From Actinomycetota bacterium (GTDB taxonomy: Bacteria > Actinomycetota > Acidimicrobiia > Acidimicrobiales > AC-9), in NCBI GenBank assembly GCA_005888295.1, contig VAWP01000041.1:1-52344 (forward strand): a DNA stretch of 52,344 nucleotides. Direction: 5' to 3'. The translations under genes and the position numbers were made by a program. The notes beneath the pieces were generated by a model. It had not been told where the DNA came from, did not search any database, and was given only the letters and a program-made list of their open reading frames with translations. This document shows, one piece after another, positions 40,604-49,502 of the stretch. How positions within the stretch are numbered: position 1 is the stretch's first letter; the number at the start of each line of letters is the position of its first letter.

Positions 40604-42105
40604 GATCGCAGGGACTTGCGGCGGGCGCCGCTCCACGCCTCTGGCCACTGCCGCCGTGACTCCTCGGCGGCCACCGCGGCGAACCCGAGCAGCTCGCCGA
40701 TGGCGACGGCCTGTCCGACCGCGGTCTCGTCGGTGATGCGGTCGCGCAGCCAGGCGGTCGCGACCACCGCGTCCTGGAGCCGACCGAGCACGTCCTGGAG
40801 ACCCGCCACCGCGTTGGCGAACCGCTTGGCCGGTTTGCCTTCCACTCCGACCACGGCCTCGGCTGCGTACCGGCACCGCTTGGCCTTGATGCGGATGCGA
40901 TGAAGCTCGGCGTCGGGCGGCTCTGGGCCGAGGCCCGAGACGGCCTTGCGGAGCTTGCGCCAGGCCTTGCCGACCACGGCCGGCGCCACGTCCTCGGCGG
41001 GCTGCTCGGCATCAGGAGCCAGCCGCGGCTTGGCCACCCCGTCGACGAGGGCATCGAGCAGTGACACGTACCGCGTGCTGTCGAGCGCCTCGAAGAGCCG
41101 CCCGAGCGACTTGGCGCGCGACGTCGTCAACCTCTCGACGAGGGTGTCGACCGCGCGACGGTCCTCCGCGGGCAAGCGACCCGTCTCGGCTCGGAGACGG
41201 GCGAGGAGCACGTCGGCATCGCGTACCTCCCCCAACGGGTCGGCCAGCCAACCGAGCTCCCGCCGCAGACTCTCGGCCCACTCGGGATCGACGAGGCTCC
41301 GGAACGTCCGCAGGTCCGAACGGAGGCGCCGGGTGGCGACGCGGGCCTGATGGACCTCCTCGGGATCCTCGTCGAGCCGGACGCCGGGATCGTGCGTGAC
41401 GAGGCGGGTCAGACCCGATGCCAGCGCGGCGCGCACCATCTCTCCTGCTCGGGCTCCCTCTCCCGGCTGCTCGAGGTGGCTGTCGGGGGGTGCCTGGGCC
41501 TGGGGACCGAGCGCACGTACCACCTTGGGCAGCGGGGCCGGGTCGTCGGCTCCCGCCTCCCGAAGACGCCTGGCCAGCTCCTCGGCGATCCACAGCGGTG
41601 CGTCGGGCGCCAGCTCGACCTCGACCTCTCGGAACCGGGCCAGCACCCGCCGCCCGTCCATCACCGAGACCACGTCGTCGTCGATCTCGGCCAGGCGGCA
41701 GCCTTCGCCGTCGCGTACCTCCAGCCGCGTGCGCTGGCTGTCGAGACGAGCGACCCGCGCCAGGGTCGAGCTGCGTACGTACGCCCGGACGAGCCTGGCC
41801 ACCTCCGACGGCACCGATCCCGGGCTGCCCTGGAAGTCGAGCTCGCGCCGGCTCAGGACCGAAGACCGTGAGTCTCCAGCGATCTTGAGCGTCCACCGCC
41901 CCCCGCTGCTGTCCTCGCCCTCCTCCACGCGGTACCGCAGGCTGACACCGGACCGCGCCAGGCGCAGATCCGGAGTGTCCCAATACGTGGCGCGCAACCG
42001 GCGGGACGGACTGGTGGTCACGACGGCGTCGGGGATGGCCTCGGCCAGATCGGGCAGCGCGAAATGCGGCGGAGCCGCCAGCTTGATCTCGCGCTCGACC
42101 GCCAT
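40591..42105 (-). CDS. CYTH-CHAD fusion protein
   Basis: 504 residues. The N-terminal CYTH (triphosphate tunnel metalloenzyme) domain, about 1-200, opens with the E-x-E-x-K signature as EREIK (Glu4, Glu6, Lys8). RATYWDTPDLRLARSGVSLR and RWTLKI follow. The C-terminal CHAD domain, about 215-500, has EVHQARVATRRLRSDLRTF and LHRIRIKAKRCRYAAEAV, the basic and His residues that bind polyphosphate. CYTH-CHAD proteins hydrolyse triphosphate or associate with polyphosphate. ATG 42105 lies 7 nt after ppk. Confidence 0.93.
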   Translation of the reverse strand: MAVEREIKLAAPPHFALPDLAEAIPDAVVTTSPSRRLRATYWDTPDLRLARSGVSLRYRVEEGEDSSGGRWTLKIAGDSRSSVLSRRELDFQGSPGSVPSEVARLVRAYVRSSTLARVARLDSQRTRLEVRDGEGCRLAEIDDDVVSVMDGRRVLARFREVEVELAPDAPLWIAEELARRLREAGADDPAPLPKVVRALGPQAQAPPDSHLEQPGEGARAGEMVRAALASGLTRLVTHDPGVRLDEDPEEVHQARVATRRLRSDLRTFRSLVDPEWAESLRRELGWLADPLGEVRDADVLLARLRAETGRLPAEDRRAVDTLVERLTTSRAKSLGRLFEALDSTRYVSLLDALVDGVAKPRLAPDAEQPAEDVAPAVVGKAWRKLRKAVSGLGPEPPDAELHRIRIKAKRCRYAAEAVVGVEGKPAKRFANAVAGLQDVLGRLQDAVVATAWLRDRITDETAVGQAVAIGELLGFAAVAAEESRRQWPEAWSGARRKSLRSWLT

Positions 42106-42112
42106 CGACGCC

Positions 42113-44269
42113 CTACGTCCGCGGCGCCGACGCCAGCTTGTCCGGTTCTCTCCGCCGTTGTGCCCGCTCCAGAGCCGCGGCCATGAGGCTCCGCTGCGTG
42201 CTGATCCCGGTCTCGGTCGGGACGCGCGACCAGCAGCCGTCCCAGCCGAGGCTCCAGGCCTGGGTGTCGTCGGCCAGGAGCAGGTCGAGGACCTCCCGGA
42301 GCCGGCCTCGCAGCTCTGCGTCGACCACGGGAACCGTCGCCTCGATGCGTCGATCGAGGTTGCGCCGACGGAGGTCGGCCGAGCCGATGAGCATCACCTC
42401 GGGGCGGTCGCCGACTCCACCGAAACGAAAGATCCGCGAGTGCTCGAGAAAGCGGCCCACGATCGAGCGCACGCGGATGGTCTCCGACAGGCCGGGCACG
42501 CCTGGGCGCAGGCAGCAGATAGCCCGGATGACGAGGTCGATCTTCACACCGGCGGCGGACGCCGCGTAGAGCGCGTCGATGATCGCCGGGTCGTCGAGAC
42601 CGTTCACCTTGATCACGATGCGACCGGCCGGACCGGCGGCCGCCTCGGCCTCGATGAGCTCGATGATCTTCGACCGCATGGCGACGGGCGCGAGGATCAG
42701 GCGCCGGTACGTCGAGCGGCGGCTGTAGCCGGTGAGGAAGTTGAACAGATCGGTGAGGTCCGCCCCGAGATCGGGGTCGGCGGACAGCACCCCCAGGTCC
42801 TCGTAGAGCCGGGCCGTCTTGGAGTTGTAGTTGCCCGTGCCCACGTGGCAGTAGCGACGGACGACGCCGTCGCTGTCCTGGCGCACGACCAGGGCGGTCT
42901 TGGAGTGCGTCTTGAGCCCGACCAGCCCGTACACGACGTGGACGCCCGCTTCTTCCAGTGCCTTTGCCCAGGCGATGTTGGCCTGCTCGTCGAAACGGGC
43001 CTTGAGCTCGACCAGCACCGCCACCTGCTTGCCCTGCTCGTTCGCCCGGATGAGGCTGTGCACGATGGGACTGTCACCCGAGGTGCGGTACAGGGTCTGC
43101 TTGATTGCCAGCACGTTCGGGTCGTCGGCGGCCTGGGCGACGAACGCCTCGACAGAGGTGGAGAAGGAGTCGTACGGGTGGTGGACGAGGACGTCGCGCT
43201 CCCGGATCATGGCGAAGAGGTCGACGGCTTCGTCCCCAGCGGTAGCGAGCCGAGGCTGGGTCATCGGCGCCCAGGGCGGGTCGTGCAGATCCGGCCGCTC
43301 GAGGGCGTGCACGGCCCACAGCCCCTCGAGCCCCAGTGGTCCTTCGACGCGGTACACGTCGTCGGGTCCGATCTCCAGCTCGCGCGCGAGGAGGTCGGCG
43401 ATCTCGGTGCCGGCTGAAGCATCGATCTCGAGCCTCACCGCCCGCCCGAAGCGTCGTCGTCGGAGCTCCATCTCCACGGCGACGAGCAGATCGTCGGCTT
43501 CACCCTCCTCCAGGGTGAGGTCCGCGTTGCGAGTGACCCGGAACGGGTAGTGGGCGCCGATCTCCATATCGGGAAACAGCGCGTCGAGGTGGGCGGCGAT
43601 GACCTCCTCGAGCGCGACGAATCGGTCGCCGCTGGGCAACACGAGGAACCGCGGGAGGAGAGGCGGCACCTTGACCCGGGCGAAGCGCTGGTCCCCCGTG
43701 ACGGGGTCGCAGACCATGACGGCCAGGTTGAGCGAGAGGTTCGAGATGTAGGGGAACGGATGCCCGGGATCGACCGCCAGCGGCGTCAGCACGGGGAAGA
43801 CGAGCCCCTCGAAGACCCCGTCGAGATGCTTGCGGTCGTCGTCGTCGAGCGCGTCCCAGCTGGAGAGGTGGAGCCCGGCGGCGTCCAGGGCCGGCGCGAT
43901 CTCGCCGAGGAAGATCCTGCTCTGGCGGGCGACCATCTGCTCGAGCTTGGGGCGGATGGCACGGAGCTGCTCGGCCGGGCTCCGCCCGTCCGGCGAACGC
44001 GACACCAGCCCCGTCGCCACCTGGTCCTTGAGCCCGGCCACGCGCACCTGGAAGAACTCGTCGAGCCGCTCGCTGAAGATGGCGAGGAACTTGACCCGCT
44101 CCAGCAGCGGGACGTCGGGGCTCTCGGCCAGGTCGAGGAGCCGGGCGTTGAAGTCGAGCTCGGAGAGCTCACGGTTGAGGTAACGGACAGCAGGATCCTG
44201 CGGGTCGGGCCCCCCTCCGGCCGACTCCTCGTCCCCTCCTGACAGGATGTCGTCGGTGTTCACCGCCAT
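42113..44269 (-). CDS. ppk: polyphosphate kinase 1
   Basis: Reversible synthesis of polyphosphate from ATP. At 718 residues it is full length. The N-terminal domain has RYLNRELSELDFNARLL and SERLDEFFQVRVAGL. The autophosphorylated His lies in YGLVGLKTHSKTALVVR; the second conserved His is in FLEHSRIFRFG. CHVGTGNYNSKTARLYEDLG, IGSADLRRRNLDRRIE and INKVN-like VIKVNGLDD are intact. It heads a run with CYTH-CHAD, NUDIX and a membrane protein. Divergent from the enoyl-CoA hydratase gene (55 bp). Confidence 0.96.
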   Translation of the reverse strand: MAVNTDDILSGGDEESAGGGPDPQDPAVRYLNRELSELDFNARLLDLAESPDVPLLERVKFLAIFSERLDEFFQVRVAGLKDQVATGLVSRSPDGRSPAEQLRAIRPKLEQMVARQSRIFLGEIAPALDAAGLHLSSWDALDDDDRKHLDGVFEGLVFPVLTPLAVDPGHPFPYISNLSLNLAVMVCDPVTGDQRFARVKVPPLLPRFLVLPSGDRFVALEEVIAAHLDALFPDMEIGAHYPFRVTRNADLTLEEGEADDLLVAVEMELRRRRFGRAVRLEIDASAGTEIADLLARELEIGPDDVYRVEGPLGLEGLWAVHALERPDLHDPPWAPMTQPRLATAGDEAVDLFAMIRERDVLVHHPYDSFSTSVEAFVAQAADDPNVLAIKQTLYRTSGDSPIVHSLIRANEQGKQVAVLVELKARFDEQANIAWAKALEEAGVHVVYGLVGLKTHSKTALVVRQDSDGVVRRYCHVGTGNYNSKTARLYEDLGVLSADPDLGADLTDLFNFLTGYSRRSTYRRLILAPVAMRSKIIELIEAEAAAGPAGRIVIKVNGLDDPAIIDALYAASAAGVKIDLVIRAICCLRPGVPGLSETIRVRSIVGRFLEHSRIFRFGGVGDRPEVMLIGSADLRRRNLDRRIEATVPVVDAELRGRLREVLDLLLADDTQAWSLGWDGCWSRVPTETGISTQRSLMAAALERAQRRREPDKLASAPRT

Positions 44270-44324
44270 GGCCCAAGGTTAGCCCGGCCATGGTGGCCAC
44301 AGCCCGGGACGAAGGAGCGACGAG

Positions 44325-45191
44325 ATGGGGTACGAGCAGATCGCCTACGAGGTCGAGGACGGGCTCCTGACCATCACCTTGGACCGCCCCGAGCACCTCA
44401 ACGCATTCACCGCCACGATGCTGCGCGAGCTGCTCGACGCGTTCGATCGTGCCGACGCCGACGACGAGGTGCGCGCCGTCGTGGTCACGGGCCGCGGCCG
44501 GGCGTTCTGTGCCGGGGCCGACCTTTCCGCCGGGCCGGCGACCTTCGACGTCCCGGCCCCGACAGCACGTGCGGTCGGCGCCCAAACGCCTCCCCGAGAC
44601 GGCGGCGGGATCGTCGCCCTGCGCATCTTCGACTCGACCAAGCCCGTCATCGCCGCCATCAACGGTCCGGCAGTCGGGGTGGGCGTCACGATGACGCTGC
44701 CGATGGACATCCGTCTGGCGTCCGAGCGGGCGCGCATCGGATTCGTCTTCACCCGGCGCGGCGTGGTTCCCGAGGCGTGCTCGAGCTGGTTCCTCCCCCG
44801 CGTCGTGGGCATCAGCACGGCGCTCGAGTGGGTCTTGAGCGGTCGTGTGTTCCAGGCCGGGGAGGCAGCTTCTGCCGGGCTCGTGCGCGAGGTCGTTCCC
44901 CACGAGGACCTGCTGCCGGCGGCCCGCCGCCTGGCCACCGGCATCTCCGAGGGCACCTCGGCCGTGTCGGTGGCGCTGACCCGGCGGATGCTGTGGCGCA
45001 TGCTCGGCGCCGACCACCCGATGGAGGCGCACAAGGTGGACTCGCGCGCAATGGCCGAGATGGGGCGGTCCGGCGACGCCCACGAGGGGGTGGCCGCATT
45101 CCTGGAGAAGCGCCCGGCCAGATTTCGCATGACCGTGAGCGACGACCAGCCCGAGATCTTCCCCGGGTGGGTCCCCCGACCGTACGAATGA
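44325..45191 (+). CDS. enoyl-CoA hydratase/isomerase family protein
   Basis: 288-residue crotonase-fold enzyme. ATG 44325 follows GAAGGAG with 7-nt spacing. ITLDRPEHLNAF, the oxyanion loop GRAFCAGADLS and PVIAAINGPAVGVGVTM are clear. The second loop FTRRGVVPEACSSWFLPRVVG has Glu at the usual acid position. The order and C-terminus resemble actinobacterial crotonases of unassigned substrate. It is probably not linked to ppk beyond a shared promoter region. Confidence 0.9.
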   Translation: MGYEQIAYEVEDGLLTITLDRPEHLNAFTATMLRELLDAFDRADADDEVRAVVVTGRGRAFCAGADLSAGPATFDVPAPTARAVGAQTPPRDGGGIVALRIFDSTKPVIAAINGPAVGVGVTMTLPMDIRLASERARIGFVFTRRGVVPEACSSWFLPRVVGISTALEWVLSGRVFQAGEAASAGLVREVVPHEDLLPAARRLATGISEGTSAVSVALTRRMLWRMLGADHPMEAHKVDSRAMAEMGRSGDAHEGVAAFLEKRPARFRMTVSDDQPEIFPGWVPRPYE

Positions 45192-45230
45192 CCCGCTCAG
45201 GGCCGCTCAGGCCCGCTCAGGGCCGCGCAG
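45191..45230. repeat. four tandem copies of a 10-bp unit
   Basis: Imperfect direct repeats of GGCCGCTCAG (variants ACCCGCTCAG, GCCCGCTCAG, GGCCGCGCAG) begin on the last base of the enoyl-CoA hydratase stop codon and fill most of the gap before the FtsW-like gene. Could be a slippage-prone array or part of a leader. Confidence 0.8.
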
Positions 45231-45249
45231 CCCCGGCCAGTAGGCTGCC

Positions 45250-46590
45250 GTGCCGGTGGCACCGAGACGTCGAGCGGTCACGTCCAGGCGACGGACCGAG
45301 CTGGGGCTGTTGATCCTGGGGGGCATGGTCGTGGGCTTCGCCTACGTCCTGGCCTCCTTGGGCAAGACCGCCTCCATACCCGCCAACGTGGGGCCGTTCC
45401 TCGGGGTCATCTTCGGCCTCGCCCTCGTCGCCCACCTCGCCAACCGGTGGCTGGTGCCGGACGCCACGCCGGTGATCCTGCCGATCGCGGCCCTGCTCAA
45501 CGGGATCGGCTACGTCGTCATCGCCCGCCTCAACTTCAAGCTGGCGGGGCTCCAGGCCGTGTGGACCGGCCTCGGCGTGGCCGTGTACGTGCTCACCCTC
45601 GTCGTCGTGCGCTACTCCCGGGACCTGGCCCGCTACCGGTACCTGGTGGCATTCGCCGGGTTGGCTCTCCTCCTGGTCCCGCTGACCCCCAAGCTCGGCC
45701 AGAACATCAACGGCGCCCGCCTGTGGGTGCGCCTCGGTCCGGTGACCTTCCAGCCCGTCGAGCTGGCCAAGATCGCCCTCATCATCTTCTTCGCGTCCTA
45801 CTTCGTGGAGAAGCGCGAGCTGCTGACCGTGCCGACGGTGCGCATCGGCAACCGTCTGTTCACCGACCCTCGCCCGTTCGGGCCCGTCGTCCTGGCGTGG
45901 GGCTTCTCCCTGTTGGTCATGACGGCCGAGCGCGACGTCGGCTTCTCGCTGCTCATCTTCGTGCTGTTCATCTCGATGCTCTGGATGGCGACGGGGCGTG
46001 TCACCTACCTCGTGGTGGGCGCGGTGCTGTTCGTCATCGGCGCATTCGTGGCCGCCCACCTCTTCGGTCACGTCAACGACCGCATCTCCGTCTGGTTGGA
46101 TCCCTGGAGGTACGCCAACGGGATCGGCTATCAGGTGGTGCAGAGCCAGTACGCCTTCGGATCCGGCGGGCTCGTCGGGTCAGGTCTCGGCCTCGGCCAT
46201 CCCGGGCTCATCCCGGTGGCCTCGAGCGACTTCATCTTCGCCGCCATCGGTGAGGAGATGGGGCTGCTCGGCACCGTCGGCATCGTGATGGCGTTCCTCG
46301 TCCTCGTCGGCGCCTCGCTGCGGACCGCCCTGGTGGCGAAGTCCGACTTCGCCAAGCTCCTGGCGGCCGGGATCACCGCGGCCATCGGCTTCCAGGCCTT
46401 CTTCATCATGGCCGGGGTCGTGCGCCTGCTGCCCCTGACCGGTGTCACCCTGCCCTTCGTCGCCTACGGCGGGTCCTCCCTGGTCGCCAACTACATCCTG
46501 ATCGCCCTGCTGGTGCGGGTGTCGGACGAGAACGTCCAGCAGGCCGTGCCCCCGCAGGCGGACCACCGCGTGGCGGTGGCCGCCGGCTGA
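45250..46590 (+). CDS. ftsW: FtsW/RodA/SpoVE-family SEDS protein
   Basis: 446 residues, about ten to twelve membrane helices; SEDS peptidoglycan glycosyltransferase. INGARLWVRLGPVTFQPVELAKIALI keeps the conserved Glu and Lys. AERDVGFSLLIF, the NDRISVWLDPWRYANGIGYQVVQSQ loop, GSGLGLG, the catalytic-Asp loop ASSDFIFAAIGEE and LPFVAYGGSSLVANY are all present. GTG start; a basic N-terminal arm precedes the first helix. FtsW is favoured over RodA because a second, RodA-like SEDS gene lies next to it on the other strand, but the split of roles is inferred. Confidence 0.85.
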   Translation: MPVAPRRRAVTSRRRTELGLLILGGMVVGFAYVLASLGKTASIPANVGPFLGVIFGLALVAHLANRWLVPDATPVILPIAALLNGIGYVVIARLNFKLAGLQAVWTGLGVAVYVLTLVVVRYSRDLARYRYLVAFAGLALLLVPLTPKLGQNINGARLWVRLGPVTFQPVELAKIALIIFFASYFVEKRELLTVPTVRIGNRLFTDPRPFGPVVLAWGFSLLVMTAERDVGFSLLIFVLFISMLWMATGRVTYLVVGAVLFVIGAFVAAHLFGHVNDRISVWLDPWRYANGIGYQVVQSQYAFGSGGLVGSGLGLGHPGLIPVASSDFIFAAIGEEMGLLGTVGIVMAFLVLVGASLRTALVAKSDFAKLLAAGITAAIGFQAFFIMAGVVRLLPLTGVTLPFVAYGGSSLVANYILIALLVRVSDENVQQAVPPQADHRVAVAAG

Positions 46591-46627
46591 GGGACGACCG
46601 GAGGCGAGGGGCGGCGTCCTCGTCGGG

Positions 46628-47155
46628 CTAGGCCAGCGGACGGCCGGCGATGGCGAGGACCTCCTCGGCCACCATGATCGGTACCGCCAGCGGCTGGCGC
46701 AGCGCCAGGGCGATTGCGTCCGACGGTCGGCACTCGACCGTGTGCGATCCGCTCGGGCCCGAGAGCGCGAGCTCGGCGTGGAACACCGGTCCCTCGACCC
46801 CGGTGATCCTCACCGCGTCGACCTGGAGGCCGAACCGCTGGAGGATGGTCGTGAGCAGGTCGTGGGTGAGCGGCCGCGGCATGGTGATGCCTCGCCACGC
46901 ATAGGCGATCGCCACCCCCTCGGGCTGGGCGATGGTGATCCGCAGCTCACGCCTGGGCGGGTCGATCTCGTGCAGCACCACGGCGGGATGGGTGCTCGGC
47001 AACTCGAGGACGACCTCCATGAACGCCGTTTGCCGCATCGGCGCGGGCTCGACCGAGCCATCCTGTCGCCCGTCCTCCCCCTCGGGGCCCCCTTCAGATC
47101 CGTCTGCGCCGCTCTGCAGGGACTCGATGGGGCCTTGTCCCCCCTCGTCCGCCAT
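46628..47155 (-). CDS. bifunctional nuclease (BFN/DUF151) domain protein
   Basis: 175 residues. An acidic, Gly/Glu-rich arm of about 39 residues is followed by a BFN domain: FMEVVLELPSTHPAVVLHE, AIAYAWRGITMPRPLTHDLL, FHAELAL, and the signature VECRPSDAIALALRQPLAVPIMVAEEVL. Family members show RNase/DNase activity in plants and are found in most Actinobacteria. ATG 47155 starts 8 nt after the rodA stop, implying one transcript. Why a BFN protein follows rodA is unclear. Confidence 0.88.
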   Translation of the reverse strand: MADEGGQGPIESLQSGADGSEGGPEGEDGRQDGSVEPAPMRQTAFMEVVLELPSTHPAVVLHEIDPPRRELRITIAQPEGVAIAYAWRGITMPRPLTHDLLTTILQRFGLQVDAVRITGVEGPVFHAELALSGPSGSHTVECRPSDAIALALRQPLAVPIMVAEEVLAIAGRPLA

Positions 47156-47163
47156 CGCCGCCC

Positions 47164-48357
47164 TCAGCGAAAGCGCCGCATGCCCACGTTGAGCACGATC
47201 CCGATGGCCGCGAAGAAGGCGATCGTCGCCGAACCGCCGTAGCTCATGAAGGGCAATGGGATACCCGTGATGGGCATGATGCCCATCGTCATGCCGGCGT
47301 TCTGGAACACCGAGAGGCCGATGAGCCCCAGCACGCCCCCGCAGAGCAGGGTGCCGAGGTTGTCCCGTGCCGTCTGGGCGATGCGCAGGATCCGCCACAC
47401 GATGATCCCGAACAGCGCCAACAACGACGCGGCGCCGAGGAACCCCAGCTGCTCGCCGACCGCGGTGAAGATGAAGTCGGTCTGCTGCTCCGGCACGTAG
47501 TTGAGGTTGGTCTGCGAGCCGTTGAACAGGCCCTTGCCGGTCGTCCCACCCGACCCGATGGCGATCTTGGACTGGGCCAGGTTGTAGGTCGACTGCTGGG
47601 TCTTGTTGTTGGCGTTGGGGCCCTGCACGGCCGGCGTCGTCTGTCCGGCCGGCGTCTGGTGCACGAACGAGGTGAGCCGATCGACCTGGTACTGCTTCAG
47701 CACGCCGAGCTGGACCACGGCGACCATGGCGATCAGGGCCACCAACCCGAGAGCGGTCAGGTACCGGCCCTTGACCCCGGCCACCACCATCATGACGAGC
47801 AGGACGACGGCCATGACCATCGCCGTCCCCAGGTCCGGTTGCCTGTAGACGAGCAGGATCGGGATGCCCGCCATCAGCAACAGGACCACGACGTGGCGGA
47901 ACATGACGTTGCCCTGGCGTCGCCGCAGGAACGCGGCCATGGCGAGAATGAGGGCGAGTGTGGCGAAGGCCGAGGGTTGCAGCTGGAACGAGCCGATCTG
48001 GAACCACCGCTGTGAGCCGAGCGCGCTCCGGCCGATCGGGCTCAGCACGGCCAGCAGACCCAGCAGGATCCCGACGTAGGCGATGGCTCCCAGGATCTCG
48101 AACTGGTGGTAGTCGATCAACACGACCCCGACCATGATCGCAAGGCCGATGATGGCGTAGACCAGCTGCTTCTTGAGGTAGTACCGAGGGTCGACGCCCG
48201 CCAGCTCGAGCTTGCCTCGGGTCGCCGAGTACACCATCAGCACACCCATGGCGGCCACCGCCAGGGTCGCGAACGTGAGGACCATGTCCACGTGCTGGAA
48301 CATGGTCGTACGGCTCCTCGCCCGGGTCGGTTGGTCCAGGACGCGTAGAGCCACCAT
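47164..48357 (-). CDS. rodA: RodA-like SEDS peptidoglycan polymerase
   Basis: 397 residues, multi-spanning SEDS protein for sidewall peptidoglycan. VLMVYSATRG, YRQPDLGTAMVM, a long outer loop, IGSGGTTGKGLFNGSQTNLNYVPEQQTDFIFTAVGEQLG (which includes the catalytic Asp) and LPFMSYGGSATIAFF fit RodA. One oddity: the usual QPSE..K motif reads QPSAFATLAL, losing the Glu and Lys that the neighbouring FtsW-like protein keeps. GAGGAGG directly abuts ATG 48357; the next codon, GTG 48354, has better spacing and may be the true start. No cognate penicillin-binding protein in the window. Confidence 0.87.
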   Translation of the reverse strand: MVALRVLDQPTRARSRTTMFQHVDMVLTFATLAVAAMGVLMVYSATRGKLELAGVDPRYYLKKQLVYAIIGLAIMVGVVLIDYHQFEILGAIAYVGILLGLLAVLSPIGRSALGSQRWFQIGSFQLQPSAFATLALILAMAAFLRRRQGNVMFRHVVVLLLMAGIPILLVYRQPDLGTAMVMAVVLLVMMVVAGVKGRYLTALGLVALIAMVAVVQLGVLKQYQVDRLTSFVHQTPAGQTTPAVQGPNANNKTQQSTYNLAQSKIAIGSGGTTGKGLFNGSQTNLNYVPEQQTDFIFTAVGEQLGFLGAASLLALFGIIVWRILRIAQTARDNLGTLLCGGVLGLIGLSVFQNAGMTMGIMPITGIPLPFMSYGGSATIAFFAAIGIVLNVGMRRFR

Positions 48358-48583
48358 CACCTCCTCGCCACGACCGCCGCTATCGTGGTCGCATCGATTC
48401 TGAATGAGCCCGAGGGGCGGTGCAAGCCACCTCGACTCCCGGCCGGCTGCTCCGGCTGCCCGCCTCCAGTCGTTCGGCCCGCCCCCGCTGGCCGCTCTGG
48501 GTCGGCCCGGGAGGCCGATCAGAGACATACCCGCCGGGCGCGTGAGCGCCCTCGCCGGCCCGGGCCCGGCTGGGTCGGCAAGG

Positions 48584-49501
48584 ATGCAAGCTGTGATCTT
48601 CGCTGCGACCACACCCCTGATCAGCGGGCAGAACGACCAGGGCTACATCCATGATCTCCTCCGCCAGTACGGAGCCAGCGAGTTCGTGGCCCGCACCGTC
48701 CAGTTCATCGTCGTCCGCCCCCTCGAGATACTCGTCATCATCGTCGTCGCCTGGCTGGCGAGCCGGCTCGGAGCCAGAGTGGCCAAGCGGACCTTGCGCT
48801 CGCTCAGCAACCGGACGCGATTGGAATCCGTCTCACCGCGGGCCTCGTTGCGGATCGAGACCATCGGCGCCCTCGTCGCCAGCCTCTGGCGCGCCCTGGT
48901 GTGGATCATCGCCGGTCTCACCATCCTGGGCGTGCTCGGGATCAACCTCACGCCCATCCTGGCCGGGGCCACGGTCATCGGTGCCGCCCTCGGGTTCGGG
49001 GCGCAGAGCATGGTGCGCGACTTCCTGTCGGGCTTCTTCATCATCGCCGAGGATCAGTACGGAGTCGGTGACGCCATCGCCGTGGGTGACACCAGGGGCA
49101 CCGTCGAGGAGGTCAACCTGCGCGTCACCCGGCTGCGGGCGGTGGACGGAACGGTCTGGTACCTCCCCAACGGCGAGATCCGCCGGGTCGGCAACTCGTC
49201 GATCCAGTGGTCGCGCGCCCTGGTCGACATCGTGGTCCCCTACGGGACCGACGTCGACCGGGCCACGGCCGTGATCGCAGACGAGGGTACGGCGGTCGCG
49301 TCCGACCCCGCCTGGTCGTCGATGTGCCTCGGCCCCCCCGAGGTCTGGGGACTGAACTCGATGGACCATGAGTCCATCACGATCCGCCTCGTCGTGAGGA
49401 CCACGACGTCGCAGAAGGACACCGTGGCCCGGGCCATGCGGGGGCGTATCACGGCGCGACTGCAGCGGGAGGGGATCGTGACGACAGGAGCCGACGGGTA
49501 G
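48584..49501 (+). CDS. mscS: MscS-family mechanosensitive channel
   Basis: 305 residues. Two to three membrane helices, the last being the pore helix with ATVIGAALGFGAQSMVRDFLSGFFI, then the beta domain with GDTRGTVEEVNLRVTRLRAVDGTVWYLPNGEIRRVGN. A C-terminal alpha/beta region ends in EGIVTTGADG. Opens under membrane tension to release solutes. ATG 48584 follows GGCAAGG. Divergent from rodA across 226 bp, in which I see no further gene. Confidence 0.93.
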   Translation: MQAVIFAATTPLISGQNDQGYIHDLLRQYGASEFVARTVQFIVVRPLEILVIIVVAWLASRLGARVAKRTLRSLSNRTRLESVSPRASLRIETIGALVASLWRALVWIIAGLTILGVLGINLTPILAGATVIGAALGFGAQSMVRDFLSGFFIIAEDQYGVGDAIAVGDTRGTVEEVNLRVTRLRAVDGTVWYLPNGEIRRVGNSSIQWSRALVDIVVPYGTDVDRATAVIADEGTAVASDPAWSSMCLGPPEVWGLNSMDHESITIRLVVRTTTSQKDTVARAMRGRITARLQREGIVTTGADG

Positions 49502-49502
49502 C

